A stretch of DNA of 6,234 nucleotides from Oceanospirillaceae bacterium (GCA_023954795.1 JAGSHA010000204.1:1-6234); one strand, 5' to 3'; counted from the stretch's first letter, positions 1 through 5,592 are shown. Notes: a model not told the origin generated them from the letters alone. Numbers and translations are program-made.

Positions 1-570
1 CATTACTTTGATCCGGACAGCAATACATTCGGCACCATGGATGACTGGAAATTGCAGGGTCCGCCCCCTCGCAAGAAGGGTAAGCAAAAACAACAGGTTA
101 AGGGCGGCCTGAAACCCGCCCCTATCGGTCGCATCCCGAAGGTCGGGCAATGTGACCCGTCAGGTAAGCGCTGTTATATGTCGGACAACAATGGACGTAT
201 CTATCGATGTCGCGAAACGGACAACGCAGAGCAATGGACATACCTCGGTCAGGTCCGTTTTCCGGCTCCCCACGAAAAACAGCGGCTGGCAACGCGGACT
301 TTTCAGCTTTCTGCAGATGAGAAAAGTATCTACATGGTGAATGAACGCTACCTTGGTGCACCCGATATCCTTTTACACCGTTTCGATATCGCAGCAAGCC
401 GCTCGGAAGTGATCGCCCCGCTGTCGCAGCTGGCACCGGAAGCGGTTGGAGAAGGCAGGGAACTGCACTGCGGGCATAATGCCTGGGATGCTGAAGGGCG
501 CTTTTACATCGCCAGTTTTGGCATGTCTGGCAAAGGAGGTAATGTCGTCGTGACCGCTATCAAGCCGTAA
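1..570 (+). CDS. C-terminal part of an unrecognised protein, possibly a beta-propeller
   Basis: The reading frame is open from the first base of the window to a TAA stop, so this is the last 189 residues of a longer protein; the ATG at 37 is probably an internal methionine. I do not recognise the family. Three segments have the 'D-x-x-G/K-x-x-Y' look of propeller blades: GKRCYMSDNNGRIYRC (about 55-70 of the visible part), SADEKSIYMVNE (about 104-115) and DAEGRFYIASFG (about 163-174). This hints at an SMP-30/TolB/lactonase-like beta-propeller, but that is inference from pattern only. Near the left end lies a Pro-, Lys- and Gln-rich basic stretch (visible residues 20-38) resembling a disordered linker or surface loop. 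No membrane segment is visible. Transcription probably ends at the hairpin at 651-679. The coding call is firm; the function is not. Confidence 0.75.
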   Translation, partial: HYFDPDSNTFGTMDDWKLQGPPPRKKGKQKQQVKGGLKPAPIGRIPKVGQCDPSGKRCYMSDNNGRIYRCRETDNAEQWTYLGQVRFPAPHEKQRLATRTFQLSADEKSIYMVNERYLGAPDILLHRFDIAASRSEVIAPLSQLAPEAVGEGRELHCGHNAWDAEGRFYIASFGMSGKGGNVVVTAIKP

Positions 571-586
571 CGTTTCCCTGCAATCC

Positions 587-612
587 CCTTTCACTTCGTA
601 TGGAGTGAAAGG
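587..612. other. Perfect 9-bp inverted repeat (stem-loop) after the first gene
   Basis: CCTTTCACT (587-595) pairs exactly with AGTGAAAGG (604-612). A G-T pair and a C-G pair can extend the stem inward to a 4-base loop. It begins 17 bases after the stop of the upstream gene. No T-run follows on either strand, so it does not look like an intrinsic terminator by itself. It may protect the mRNA 3' end or assist the terminator at 651-679. Confidence 0.5.
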
Positions 613-650
613 CTGGGTTGAAAGGAGCAATATCACGCGTGTTTATAGTT

Positions 651-679
651 AAAACCCACCTGCTATACAGGTGGGTTTT
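651..679. terminator. Bidirectional rho-independent terminator
   Basis: AAAACCCACCTG (651-662) and CAGGTGGGTTTT (668-679) form a perfect 12-bp stem with a 5-base loop. The stem is GC-rich at its core and ends in a T-run on both strands. It lies between the stops of the rightward gene at 1-570 and the leftward yicC, so it can serve both. Confidence 0.9.
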
Positions 680-698
680 CTTCAAGTGTCTTACTTCA

Positions 699-719
699 GG
701 GGAGCACGAAACGCTCTCC
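699..719. other. Small stem-loop just after yicC
   Basis: GGGGAGC (699-705) pairs with GCTCTCC (713-719) with one G-T wobble and a 7-base loop. It starts about 8 bases past the yicC stop when read leftward. No T-run follows on the minus strand, so it is more likely a 3'-end structure of the yicC transcript than its terminator. Confidence 0.35.
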
Positions 720-726
720 CATAATA

Positions 727-1596
727 TCACTCGATATTCTGGATCTGTTCACGCATCTGTTCGATCAGCACCTTCAACTCCACGGCGCATTGAGTGGTAT
801 CCGCAACAATGGATTTGGAGGACAACGTGTTGGCTTCGCGGTTCAGTTCCCGCATCAGGAAGTCGAGCCGGCGACCAATCGGGCCTTTTTGCTTCAATAC
901 GCGACGCACTTCCAGCACATGCGTATTGAGACGATCCATCTCTTCGTCCACATCCGCTTTCTGTGCCAGCATCACCATCTCTTGCTCAAGACGGCCTTCA
1001 TCCAGATCTTCTTTCAGTTCTTCCAAACGACTGCGCAGGTTGTCGCGCTGCGCCTGCAGGATCTGTGGCAGTTTGCTGCGCACTTCAACCACAATCTCGG
1101 AGATCGATACCAGGCGCTGCTCAATCAGCGCATTTAGCTCAACCCCTTCGCGTTCACGACCGGCAATCAGATCATCCAGTGCACTGCCAAATAATTTCAG
1201 TGCTTCGGCTTTCACCTGATCCATATCGATCTGAGCATCTTGCAATACACCAGGCCAGCGCAGGACATCCAACGGATTCATCGGCTGAGTGTTACCCGAC
1301 AGTGACAATGCTGCCACTTCATCGGCCGCCGCAATCAGTTCTTTGGCAAACTCGCTGTTCACCGTCAGCTGTTGCGCCTGAGCTTCAGGGTGAAAACGCA
1401 GCGTGCATTCAACTTTGCCGCGACTCAGCTTCTTACGCAGCTGTTCACGCAGAGACCCTTCCAGCTCACGCAGACTTTCCGGCATGCGCAGGTGAGGTTC
1501 CAGATAACGATGATTGACGGAACGGATCTCCCAGATCAGGGAACCCCAGGGATGCTCGGCCTCCTGCCGGGCAAAAGCGGTCATACTACGTGTCAT
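727..1596 (-). CDS. yicC: YicC family endoribonuclease
   Basis: This 289-residue protein matches E. coli YicC (287 residues) from end to end as I recall that sequence. The N-terminal MTRSMTAFAR, the WEIRSVNHRYLE segment (22-33) and SRGKVECTLRF (58-68) mark the YicC_N domain. The C-terminal domain (formerly DUF1732) carries GRRLDFLMRELNRE (241-254) and ends in ELKVLIEQMREQIQNIE, as in E. coli. YicC proteins are cytoplasmic multimeric endoribonucleases; in E. coli YicC has been linked to degradation of the small RNA RyhB, but substrates here are unknown. The ATG at 1596 fits the family's usual N terminus; the ribosome binding site is weak. It is divergent from rph, as in E. coli and Pseudomonas. 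gmk, which follows this gene in Pseudomonas, is absent on the downstream side. Confidence 0.95.
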   Translation of the reverse strand: MTRSMTAFARQEAEHPWGSLIWEIRSVNHRYLEPHLRMPESLRELEGSLREQLRKKLSRGKVECTLRFHPEAQAQQLTVNSEFAKELIAAADEVAALSLSGNTQPMNPLDVLRWPGVLQDAQIDMDQVKAEALKLFGSALDDLIAGREREGVELNALIEQRLVSISEIVVEVRSKLPQILQAQRDNLRSRLEELKEDLDEGRLEQEMVMLAQKADVDEEMDRLNTHVLEVRRVLKQKGPIGRRLDFLMRELNREANTLSSKSIVADTTQCAVELKVLIEQMREQIQNIE

Positions 1597-1618
1597 ATGG
1601 CTTTATCTCGATTAGAAT
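1590..1618 (+). promoter_or_regulatory. Candidate promoter for rph
   Basis: GTGTCA (1590-1595; 4 of 6 to TTGACA), a 17-base spacer and TAGAAT (1613-1618; 5 of 6 to TATAAT) make a plausible sigma-70 promoter. It would give a leader of about 70 bases before rph. The -35 box overlaps the yicC start codon on the other strand. Confidence 0.45.
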
Positions 1619-1634
1619 GCAGGCTTCATTCTAA
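1612..1634. repeat. Perfect 8-bp inverted repeat between yicC and rph
   Basis: TTAGAATG (1612-1619) and CATTCTAA (1627-1634) are exact inverted copies separated by 7 bases. Each arm contains one of the two candidate -10 boxes, so the symmetry may reflect two opposed promoters, an operator, or both. Confidence 0.6.
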
Positions 1635-1636
1635 CA
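1628..1636 (-). promoter_or_regulatory. Candidate extended -10 promoter for yicC
   Basis: On the minus strand this reads TGTTAGAAT, a TGn extended -10 motif joined to TAGAAT (5 of 6 to consensus). No good -35 box is seen 16-18 bases upstream. Transcription would begin near 1621, about 25 bases before the yicC start. Confidence 0.4.
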
Positions 1637-1642
1637 GCCAAG

Positions 1643-1670
1643 CGTACACAGCGGCTATCTGCGGTGTACG
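1643..1670. repeat. Inverted repeat in the probable rph leader
   Basis: CGTACAC (1643-1649) and GTGTACG (1664-1670) are exact inverted copies. After one mismatch the stem can extend by two G-C pairs, leaving an 8-base loop. It falls between the candidate rph promoter and the rph start, so it could be an mRNA leader hairpin or a protein-binding site. No T-run follows, so it is not an obvious attenuator. Confidence 0.5.
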
Positions 1671-1697
1671 GAAAACAAGCAACGGTAGTTAATACGT

Positions 1698-2468
1698 ATG
1701 AGCTCCAGCATCTCCGAACAGCTGAACAATCTCGGTCTGAACAAGTTACGCCCGAGTGGCCGTCAACCGGACCAGATGCGTCCGGTGAAAATCACCCGCA
1801 ACTTCACCTGCCATGCAGAAGGCTCAGTGCTGATTGAATTTGGCAACACCAAGGTGATTTGCACTGCATCTGTTGAGCGCGGTGTACCACGCTTCCTGCG
1901 CGGTAGTGGTAGCGGTTGGGTCACTGCTGAATACGGCATGCTGCCTCGTTCAACAAACTCGCGTAATGGCCGTGAAGCCGCCCGCGGCAAGCAGAGCGGA
2001 CGTACCACTGAGATTCAGCGACTGATTGGCCGTAGCTTGCGTGCCGCACTGGACCTGAAAAAGCTGGGTGAGAACACTATCACGATCGACTGTGACGTTA
2101 TCCAGGCTGATGGCGGTACACGTACAGCCTCTATTACGGGTGCTTATGTTGCACTGGTTGATGCCATCAACGTGCTGAAGCAGGACAAAAACGGCGCGAT
2201 GAAAGGCAACCCGCTGAAACATGAGATTGCCGCAGTATCTGTTGGTATCTACGAAGGCGAAGCGGTGCTGGATCTAGATTACGCAGAAGACTCCAAAGCC
2301 GAAACCGATATGAATGTCATCATGACAGGTACCGGTGGTTTTATCGAAGTTCAGGGTACCGCTGAAGGCGCGCCTTATTCTCAGGAAGAGCTGAACAAGA
2401 TGCTGGATCTGGCTCAGAAAGGGATCAAGGAACTGTCTGGTATGCAGAAAAAGGCACTGGCAGAATAA
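1698..2468 (+). CDS. rph: Ribonuclease PH, with N-terminal extension
   Basis: RNase PH trims the 3' ends of tRNA precursors and other RNAs by phosphorolysis, releasing nucleoside diphosphates, and works as a hexameric ring in the cytoplasm. The match to E. coli RNase PH (238 residues) is strong along the whole length: HAEGSVLIEFGNTKVICTAS (39-58), WVTAEYGMLPRST (74-86), GKQSGRTTEIQRLI (97-110) with the phosphate-binding Arg102, DVIQADGGTRTASITGA (133-149), and the acidic YAEDSKAETDMN segment (195-206) that holds the metal-binding aspartates. The called protein has 256 residues: 16 extra residues precede LRPSGR, which aligns with the usual initiator region MRPAGR. The first codon of that region is TTA, not a start codon. 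An in-frame TAG at 1686 blocks any earlier start, and the ATG at 1698 has no clear Shine-Dalgarno sequence. The enzyme itself looks intact. Confidence 0.95.
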   Translation: MSSSISEQLNNLGLNKLRPSGRQPDQMRPVKITRNFTCHAEGSVLIEFGNTKVICTASVERGVPRFLRGSGSGWVTAEYGMLPRSTNSRNGREAARGKQSGRTTEIQRLIGRSLRAALDLKKLGENTITIDCDVIQADGGTRTASITGAYVALVDAINVLKQDKNGAMKGNPLKHEIAAVSVGIYEGEAVLDLDYAEDSKAETDMNVIMTGTGGFIEVQGTAEGAPYSQEELNKMLDLAQKGIKELSGMQKKALAE

Positions 2469-2500
2469 GCCACTGACCCAACGAGATTACCTCGTGCATT

Positions 2501-2529
2501 AAAAAAGGGAGCGTTTAGCTCCCTTTTTT
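2501..2529. terminator. Bidirectional terminator between rph and crc
   Basis: AAAAAAGGGAGC (2501-2512) and GCTCCCTTTTTT (2518-2529) form a perfect 12-bp stem with a 5-base loop. T-runs end the stem on both strands. It lies 32 bases after the rph stop and 24 bases beyond the crc stop, so it serves both convergent genes and separates rph from pyrE transcriptionally. Confidence 0.93.
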
Positions 2530-2553
2530 GTGACCTTAGAAAAACGTGGTCGA

Positions 2554-3327
2554 TCAGGTATCAAGTGCGTAATCGACAATCACCGGAGCATGTTCGCTAA
2601 AGGACTGGTCACGATAGACCTGCACCGACTTCACCATCTTGCGCAGGTTGGCGGTCGCGATTTGATAATCCAAGCGCGCTCCTTCATTCAGAGAACGCGC
2701 ACGATTGTAGTCAGGCCACCAGGTAAATTGACGTTCCGCCTTGTTAATCTCGCGGAAGGTGTCCACATAACCCATATCGCCCAGAATCTCTTCCATCCAA
2801 TCGCGTTCATTCTGCAAGAAGCCGGAAACACTCTGATTCACATACCAGTTACTCAGATCGATCGGCTTATGGGCCACACTGTAAGTACCGCAAAAGATAA
2901 AATCACGGCGCTTACGCAGGGTCTTTTTCATATGACCCAGGAAGTGCTCCATGTACTCCTCTTTCACCGCCTGAGCTTCTTCGTTCGCCAGACCGGATGG
3001 AATACTCAGAGATGCAACACTGACTTTATCAAAGTCAGCCTGGATAAAACGGCCGTGAAAATCGCAAAGTTCAAAGCCCAGACCGGTCATAATCGCCTTA
3101 GGCACATGACGGCTGTAGATAGCGACACCGCTGTACCCATCTTCGAACGCATCAAAGAAATAAGGGTAGTAACCTTCCGGGTGATATCGCTCATCATCAA
3201 GCTGATACTCCTTCGCACGCAGATCCTGCAGACAAATGACGTCAGCGTCCTGCTGGACCATCCAGTCAAAAAAGCCGTTATCTGCAGCCTGTTCAATACC
3301 CTGAGTATTGAATGTAATAACACGCAT
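2554..3327 (-). CDS. crc: Crc-type catabolite repression control protein (exonuclease III fold)
   Basis: This 257-residue protein belongs to the exonuclease III/EEP superfamily but resembles Pseudomonas Crc (259 residues) rather than an active nuclease. Shared with Crc are ADVICLQDLRA (28-38), GRFIQADFDKVSVASL (92-107), the CG-x-x-x-VAH segment (146-153) and HAPVIVDY at the end. Asn7 and Asp220 of the exonuclease III set remain, but the catalytic Glu is Asp35, the GDFN motif is GTYS (147-150, losing both Asp and Asn), and SDH is SEH (244-246). In Pseudomonas, Crc lacks nuclease activity and works with Hfq to block translation of mRNAs for less preferred carbon sources; the same role here is inferred. 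The position between rph and a divergent pyrE matches Pseudomonas. The ATG at 3327 fits the family's N terminus, although its ribosome binding site is weak. Confidence 0.85.
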   Translation of the reverse strand: MRVITFNTQGIEQAADNGFFDWMVQQDADVICLQDLRAKEYQLDDERYHPEGYYPYFFDAFEDGYSGVAIYSRHVPKAIMTGLGFELCDFHGRFIQADFDKVSVASLSIPSGLANEEAQAVKEEYMEHFLGHMKKTLRKRRDFIFCGTYSVAHKPIDLSNWYVNQSVSGFLQNERDWMEEILGDMGYVDTFREINKAERQFTWWPDYNRARSLNEGARLDYQIATANLRKMVKSVQVYRDQSFSEHAPVIVDYALDT

Positions 3328-3385
3328 AGATTAAGGATTCCCGTTACAAGCAGCGCGCAATATGAAGAGAACAAAGTAAACGCGA

Positions 3386-3415
3386 ATTGTATAGCTAAGT
3401 TGGCCAAATTGAAAA
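3386..3415 (-). promoter_or_regulatory. Candidate crc promoter
   Basis: On the minus strand, TTTTCA (3410-3415; 4 of 6 to TTGACA) is followed by an 18-base spacer and TACAAT (3386-3391; 5 of 6 to TATAAT). The surrounding DNA is AT-rich. Transcription would start near 3379 and give a leader of about 50 bases before crc. Confidence 0.5.
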
Positions 3416-3482
3416 TATCTCACTAATTCTGTCAGATATTGTAGAACCATGACCGTTTTTGGACATCAAATGCCCCCGAATG

Positions 3483-3497
3483 TTGCACTGCAAAAAT
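3483..3497 (+). repeat. Direct repeat copy 1, TTGCACTGnnAAAAT
   Basis: This 15-bp element reads TTGCACTGCAAAAAT and matches 13 of 15 bases with the copy at 3596-3610, 113 bp away. It lies upstream of the presumed pyrE promoter and could be an upstream regulator site or a decayed promoter copy. Confidence 0.4.
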
Positions 3498-3595
3498 ACC
3501 ATATCTGCCCTTTATCCGCATCTTCTCTATGATGCTGGATATTTGCGCCAGATCAGACCTATAGCCGTGCACCTGTATGGATGGTGTACAACGCC

Positions 3596-3610
3596 TTGCA
3601 CTGGTAAAAT
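3596..3610 (+). repeat. Direct repeat copy 2, overlapping the pyrE -10 region
   Basis: This copy reads TTGCACTGGTAAAAT. Its last six bases are the candidate -10 box of pyrE, so anything bound here would directly affect initiation. See the copy at 3483-3497. Confidence 0.4.
3605..3610 (+). promoter_or_regulatory. Candidate pyrE -10 box
   Basis: TAAAAT matches 5 of 6 bases of TATAAT and would start transcription near 3617, giving a leader of about 30 bases. The hexamer at the proper -35 distance (TGGTGT, 3582-3587) is poor, so an activator or another element may be needed. The leader appears too short to hold an attenuator of the E. coli rph-pyrE type. Confidence 0.4.
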
Positions 3611-3645
3611 CTGCGCCTGTCTTTAATGCCTTGCCGGAGAACACA

Positions 3646-4287
3646 ATGCAGGATTACCAGCGCGAATTTATCGAATTTGCTATCGAACAGAACGTACTGC
3701 GCTTTGGGGAGTTCACCCTGAAGTCCGGGCGCGTCAGCCCTTATTTCTTCAATGCGGGTTTGTTCAACAGTGGTGTGGCGCTGGCCAAACTGGGACGTTT
3801 CTATGCGGCAGCGATCGAACAGGCGAACGTACCCTATGACGTGCTGCTGGGCCCTGCCTACAAAGGCATCCCTCTGGCCACAACAACGGCGGTAGCACTA
3901 GCGGATCATCACGGAAAAGACGTGCCTTACGTCTTTAACCGTAAAGAAGCTAAAACGCACGGCGAAGGTGGTAGCCTGGTGGGTGCGGCACTGGAAGGTG
4001 GCGTGATGATCATCGACGATGTGATCACGGCGGGTACCGCGATCCGCGAAGTGATGGAAATTATCAATCAGGCTGGCGCAAAACCGGCGGCGACCGTCAT
4101 CGCCCTGAACCGTCAGGAGAAAGGAAAAGGTGAACTGTCAGCGATTCAGGAAGTTGAACGCGACTACAATATGCCGGTAATCAGCATTGTCAGCCTGAAC
4201 GACCTGATCGAGTATCTGGAAGAGAAAGGTGATAAAGCAGATGAACTGGCTGCGATCCGCAAGTACCGTGAAGCCTACGGTATCTGA
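3646..4287 (+). CDS. pyrE: Orotate phosphoribosyltransferase
   Basis: PyrE joins orotate to PRPP to make orotidine 5'-monophosphate, the fifth step of de novo pyrimidine synthesis, and acts as a cytoplasmic dimer. The 213-residue product has exactly the length of E. coli PyrE and aligns throughout: FGEFTLKSGRVSPYFFNAGL (20-39, with the substrate-contacting Lys26 and FFN), GPAYKGIPLATT (69-80), the mobile catalytic loop RKEAKTHGEGG (99-109, with Lys103 and His105), and the PRPP-binding motif MIIDDVITAGTA (121-132). I chose the ATG at 3646 because it gives the family's N terminus and has GGAGA five bases upstream; the in-frame ATG at 3577 lacks such support and lies ahead of the likely promoter. 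pyrE is divergent from crc and separate from rph, so its control should differ from E. coli. Confidence 0.97.
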   Translation: MQDYQREFIEFAIEQNVLRFGEFTLKSGRVSPYFFNAGLFNSGVALAKLGRFYAAAIEQANVPYDVLLGPAYKGIPLATTTAVALADHHGKDVPYVFNRKEAKTHGEGGSLVGAALEGGVMIIDDVITAGTAIREVMEIINQAGAKPAATVIALNRQEKGKGELSAIQEVERDYNMPVISIVSLNDLIEYLEEKGDKADELAAIRKYREAYGI

Positions 4288-4310
4288 TCAAACCGTTATC
4301 GGATGATGGG

Positions 4311-4742
4311 TTACGGACGCACCGTCCTGACCCTGATCCGACGCGACGCGGTCTCAAGAGAGGCCGCATTGCCACCACAACGTCCGATTGAGGTAATGGT
4401 GGTGTAATCCACTCCATTGATTGGCGATACTTCACACGTTACGCTCGCCGAACAGCCTCGAATCCCTGCCGCAGTAAAATTATACGTATTGCTAGCATTA
4501 TCTAGCGCCGCACACCCGTCAATGACCTGAGGGTGAATTAACTTACTCAGCTCAAGTTGCACACCACTTTCCGCCGCCTGCAGCGCCCGTGCTGACTGAA
4601 AGCTCTGTACCACCGATTTCTGCCCCAGCATCATCATCGACGCCATCCCCGCACTCAGCAAAGCCCCCACGGTGATCATAAAGATCACGGTTACCAACCC
4701 CAGACCACGCTGGATTTTTCTGAATGTCATATCAGGGCGCAT
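4311..4742 (-). CDS. mshP: MSHA biogenesis protein MshP (minor pilin-like)
   Basis: This 143-residue protein has a short basic N terminus (to Arg12), then a hydrophobic helix (about 14-38), then ARALQAAESGVQLELSKL (51-68). That N-terminal layout is typical of MshP and PilX-like proteins of type IV pili. It probably sits in the inner membrane and helps initiate or assemble the MSHA pilus. A Gly13-Leu14 junction resembles a prepilin cleavage site, but the Glu expected at mature position 5 is Thr18; loss of this Glu is also reported for some other minor (pseudo)pilins. Cys77, Cys97, Cys103 and Cys122 could form disulfides. The ATG at 4742 has AGGTGA just upstream and overlaps mshO by 11 bases, indicating translational coupling; the next ATG (4730) lacks such a site. 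The gene is last in the visible cluster and converges on pyrE. The product name rests mainly on gene order plus N-terminal features. Confidence 0.8.
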   Translation of the reverse strand: MRPDMTFRKIQRGLGLVTVIFMITVGALLSAGMASMMMLGQKSVVQSFQSARALQAAESGVQLELSKLIHPQVIDGCAALDNASNTYNFTAAGIRGCSASVTCEVSPINGVDYTTITSIGRCGGNAASLETASRRIRVRTVRP

Positions 4743-5592
4743 TTCTCACCTGTACCACATGCTGAATACGCACGCTTTCTCCGGCATCACTCACCTGCAT
4801 ATCAAAGACCACCAGCGCGTTACGCTGCAAGCTGATTTCGAGTGATGCAAACGTGGGATTAGAGGACACCGTTGAAATACCACTCGCGAGCAGCGCCCTG
4901 TTAGGTTCAGAGTTCGGCAACTGCGCGATCAGGGGCTGCGTTGAAAAAAACGCAGTGCCCGCAGAGAAGTAATTCTCGTAGCGATACAAATCACCTGTTG
5001 TGGTCCGCAGACAATAACTGACCGGCGAACCTACCACATAGAAACGCGCTGATGGGGACTCCGTAGGAAACTGATGGGTATCCGACAGGGTTGCTGTAAA
5101 ACTTGCTGTCGGGTCTTCTTCGTTCATCGCATTGATAAACGTCTGGGCATTGTTCAGCAGTGCGACAACCGTATCCTCCCCGACACTATATAAGCCTGCT
5201 TCAGTAATCGGGTAGACCGCCACATACAACGGCTGCCCCGCCTGCCAACGAGTGATCGCATCGGCCCCCAAGGGGATAGCCGTAAAGGTTTCACTAGCCG
5301 CTGCCACAGGTAGATCTTCGTAGCTCGACGCTCCCAAAACCGGAATAAACTCGATACAGCTGGTACTGGCATCACTGCTTACCCGAACCGAATTCGGCAG
5401 TGCATTACGCAGTTCACGCCCGATACGCTCTATCGCTAGCTGGGTCACATCTGCCATATTCTGACGGCGTGAAGAGTCGACATACCCCCCGGCAATATTG
5501 GCAATAAACTTCACGGATACGAGCGACATGATACTGAGCAACACAATCACAACGATCAGCTCAACCAGGGTAAAACCTCTGACACGACGCAT
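4732..5592 (-). CDS. mshO: MSHA biogenesis protein MshO (prepilin-like)
   Basis: The 286-residue product starts MRRVRGFTLVELIVVIV, a class type IVa prepilin signal: a 6-residue basic leader, cleavage expected after Gly6, Phe at mature position 1 and Glu11 at mature position 5, then a hydrophobic alpha-1 helix. The segment AIERIGRELRNALPNSVRV (53-71) matches what I recall of Vibrio MshO and resembles PilW/GspJ-type minor pilins. After cleavage by the prepilin peptidase it would reside in the inner membrane or be built into the pilus, probably near the tip. The start codon is well fixed: AAGGGA lies about seven bases upstream, and the ATG shares one base with the mshD stop (TGATG). Cysteines such as Cys79 in the globular part may pair. 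Confidence 0.88.
   Translation of the reverse strand: MRRVRGFTLVELIVVIVLLSIMSLVSVKFIANIAGGYVDSSRRQNMADVTQLAIERIGRELRNALPNSVRVSSDASTSCIEFIPVLGASSYEDLPVAAASETFTAIPLGADAITRWQAGQPLYVAVYPITEAGLYSVGEDTVVALLNNAQTFINAMNEEDPTASFTATLSDTHQFPTESPSARFYVVGSPVSYCLRTTTGDLYRYENYFSAGTAFFSTQPLIAQLPNSEPNRALLASGISTVSSNPTFASLEISLQRNALVVFDMQVSDAGESVRIQHVVQVRNAP

Larger units (their letters stand above)
3328..3645. other. 318-bp divergent control region between crc and pyrE
   Basis: I see no convincing gene here; the minus-strand open frame at 3432-3644 has no family resemblance and overlaps the likely pyrE promoter. The left half is AT-rich and holds the candidate crc promoter. The right half holds a candidate pyrE promoter, the second copy of a TTGCACTGnnAAAAT element, and an imperfect 7-bp inverted repeat, GTGCACC (3567-3573) / GGTGTAC (3583-3589), with one G-T pair. 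The region is long for two housekeeping promoters. Confidence 0.6.

Noticed and set aside
794..1517. Several plus-strand open frames opposite yicC
   Set aside because: Their products are Ser/Arg-, His- or Pro-rich antisense shadows, while the minus-strand yicC matches its family over the full length.
2481..2495. ACGAG/CTCGT small hairpin after rph
   Set aside because: A 5-bp stem without a T-run is expected by chance and stands next to a much stronger terminator.
2530..3426. 298-codon open frame on the plus strand opposite crc
   Set aside because: It runs antisense to crc, has no recognisable family pattern and starts inside the terminator; it is a shadow of the real gene.
3432..3644. 70-codon minus-strand open frame in the crc-pyrE gap
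   Set aside because: No family resemblance or ribosome binding site, and it overlaps the probable pyrE promoter.
3577..3645. Longer pyrE starting at the ATG at 3577
   Set aside because: It adds 23 residues absent from the family, has no good ribosome binding site and lies before the candidate promoter; 3646 gives the exact family length with GGAGA upstream.
4315..4327. GGACG/CGTCC hairpin as a pyrE terminator
   Set aside because: The stem is only 5 bp and no T-run follows; it lies inside the end of mshP.
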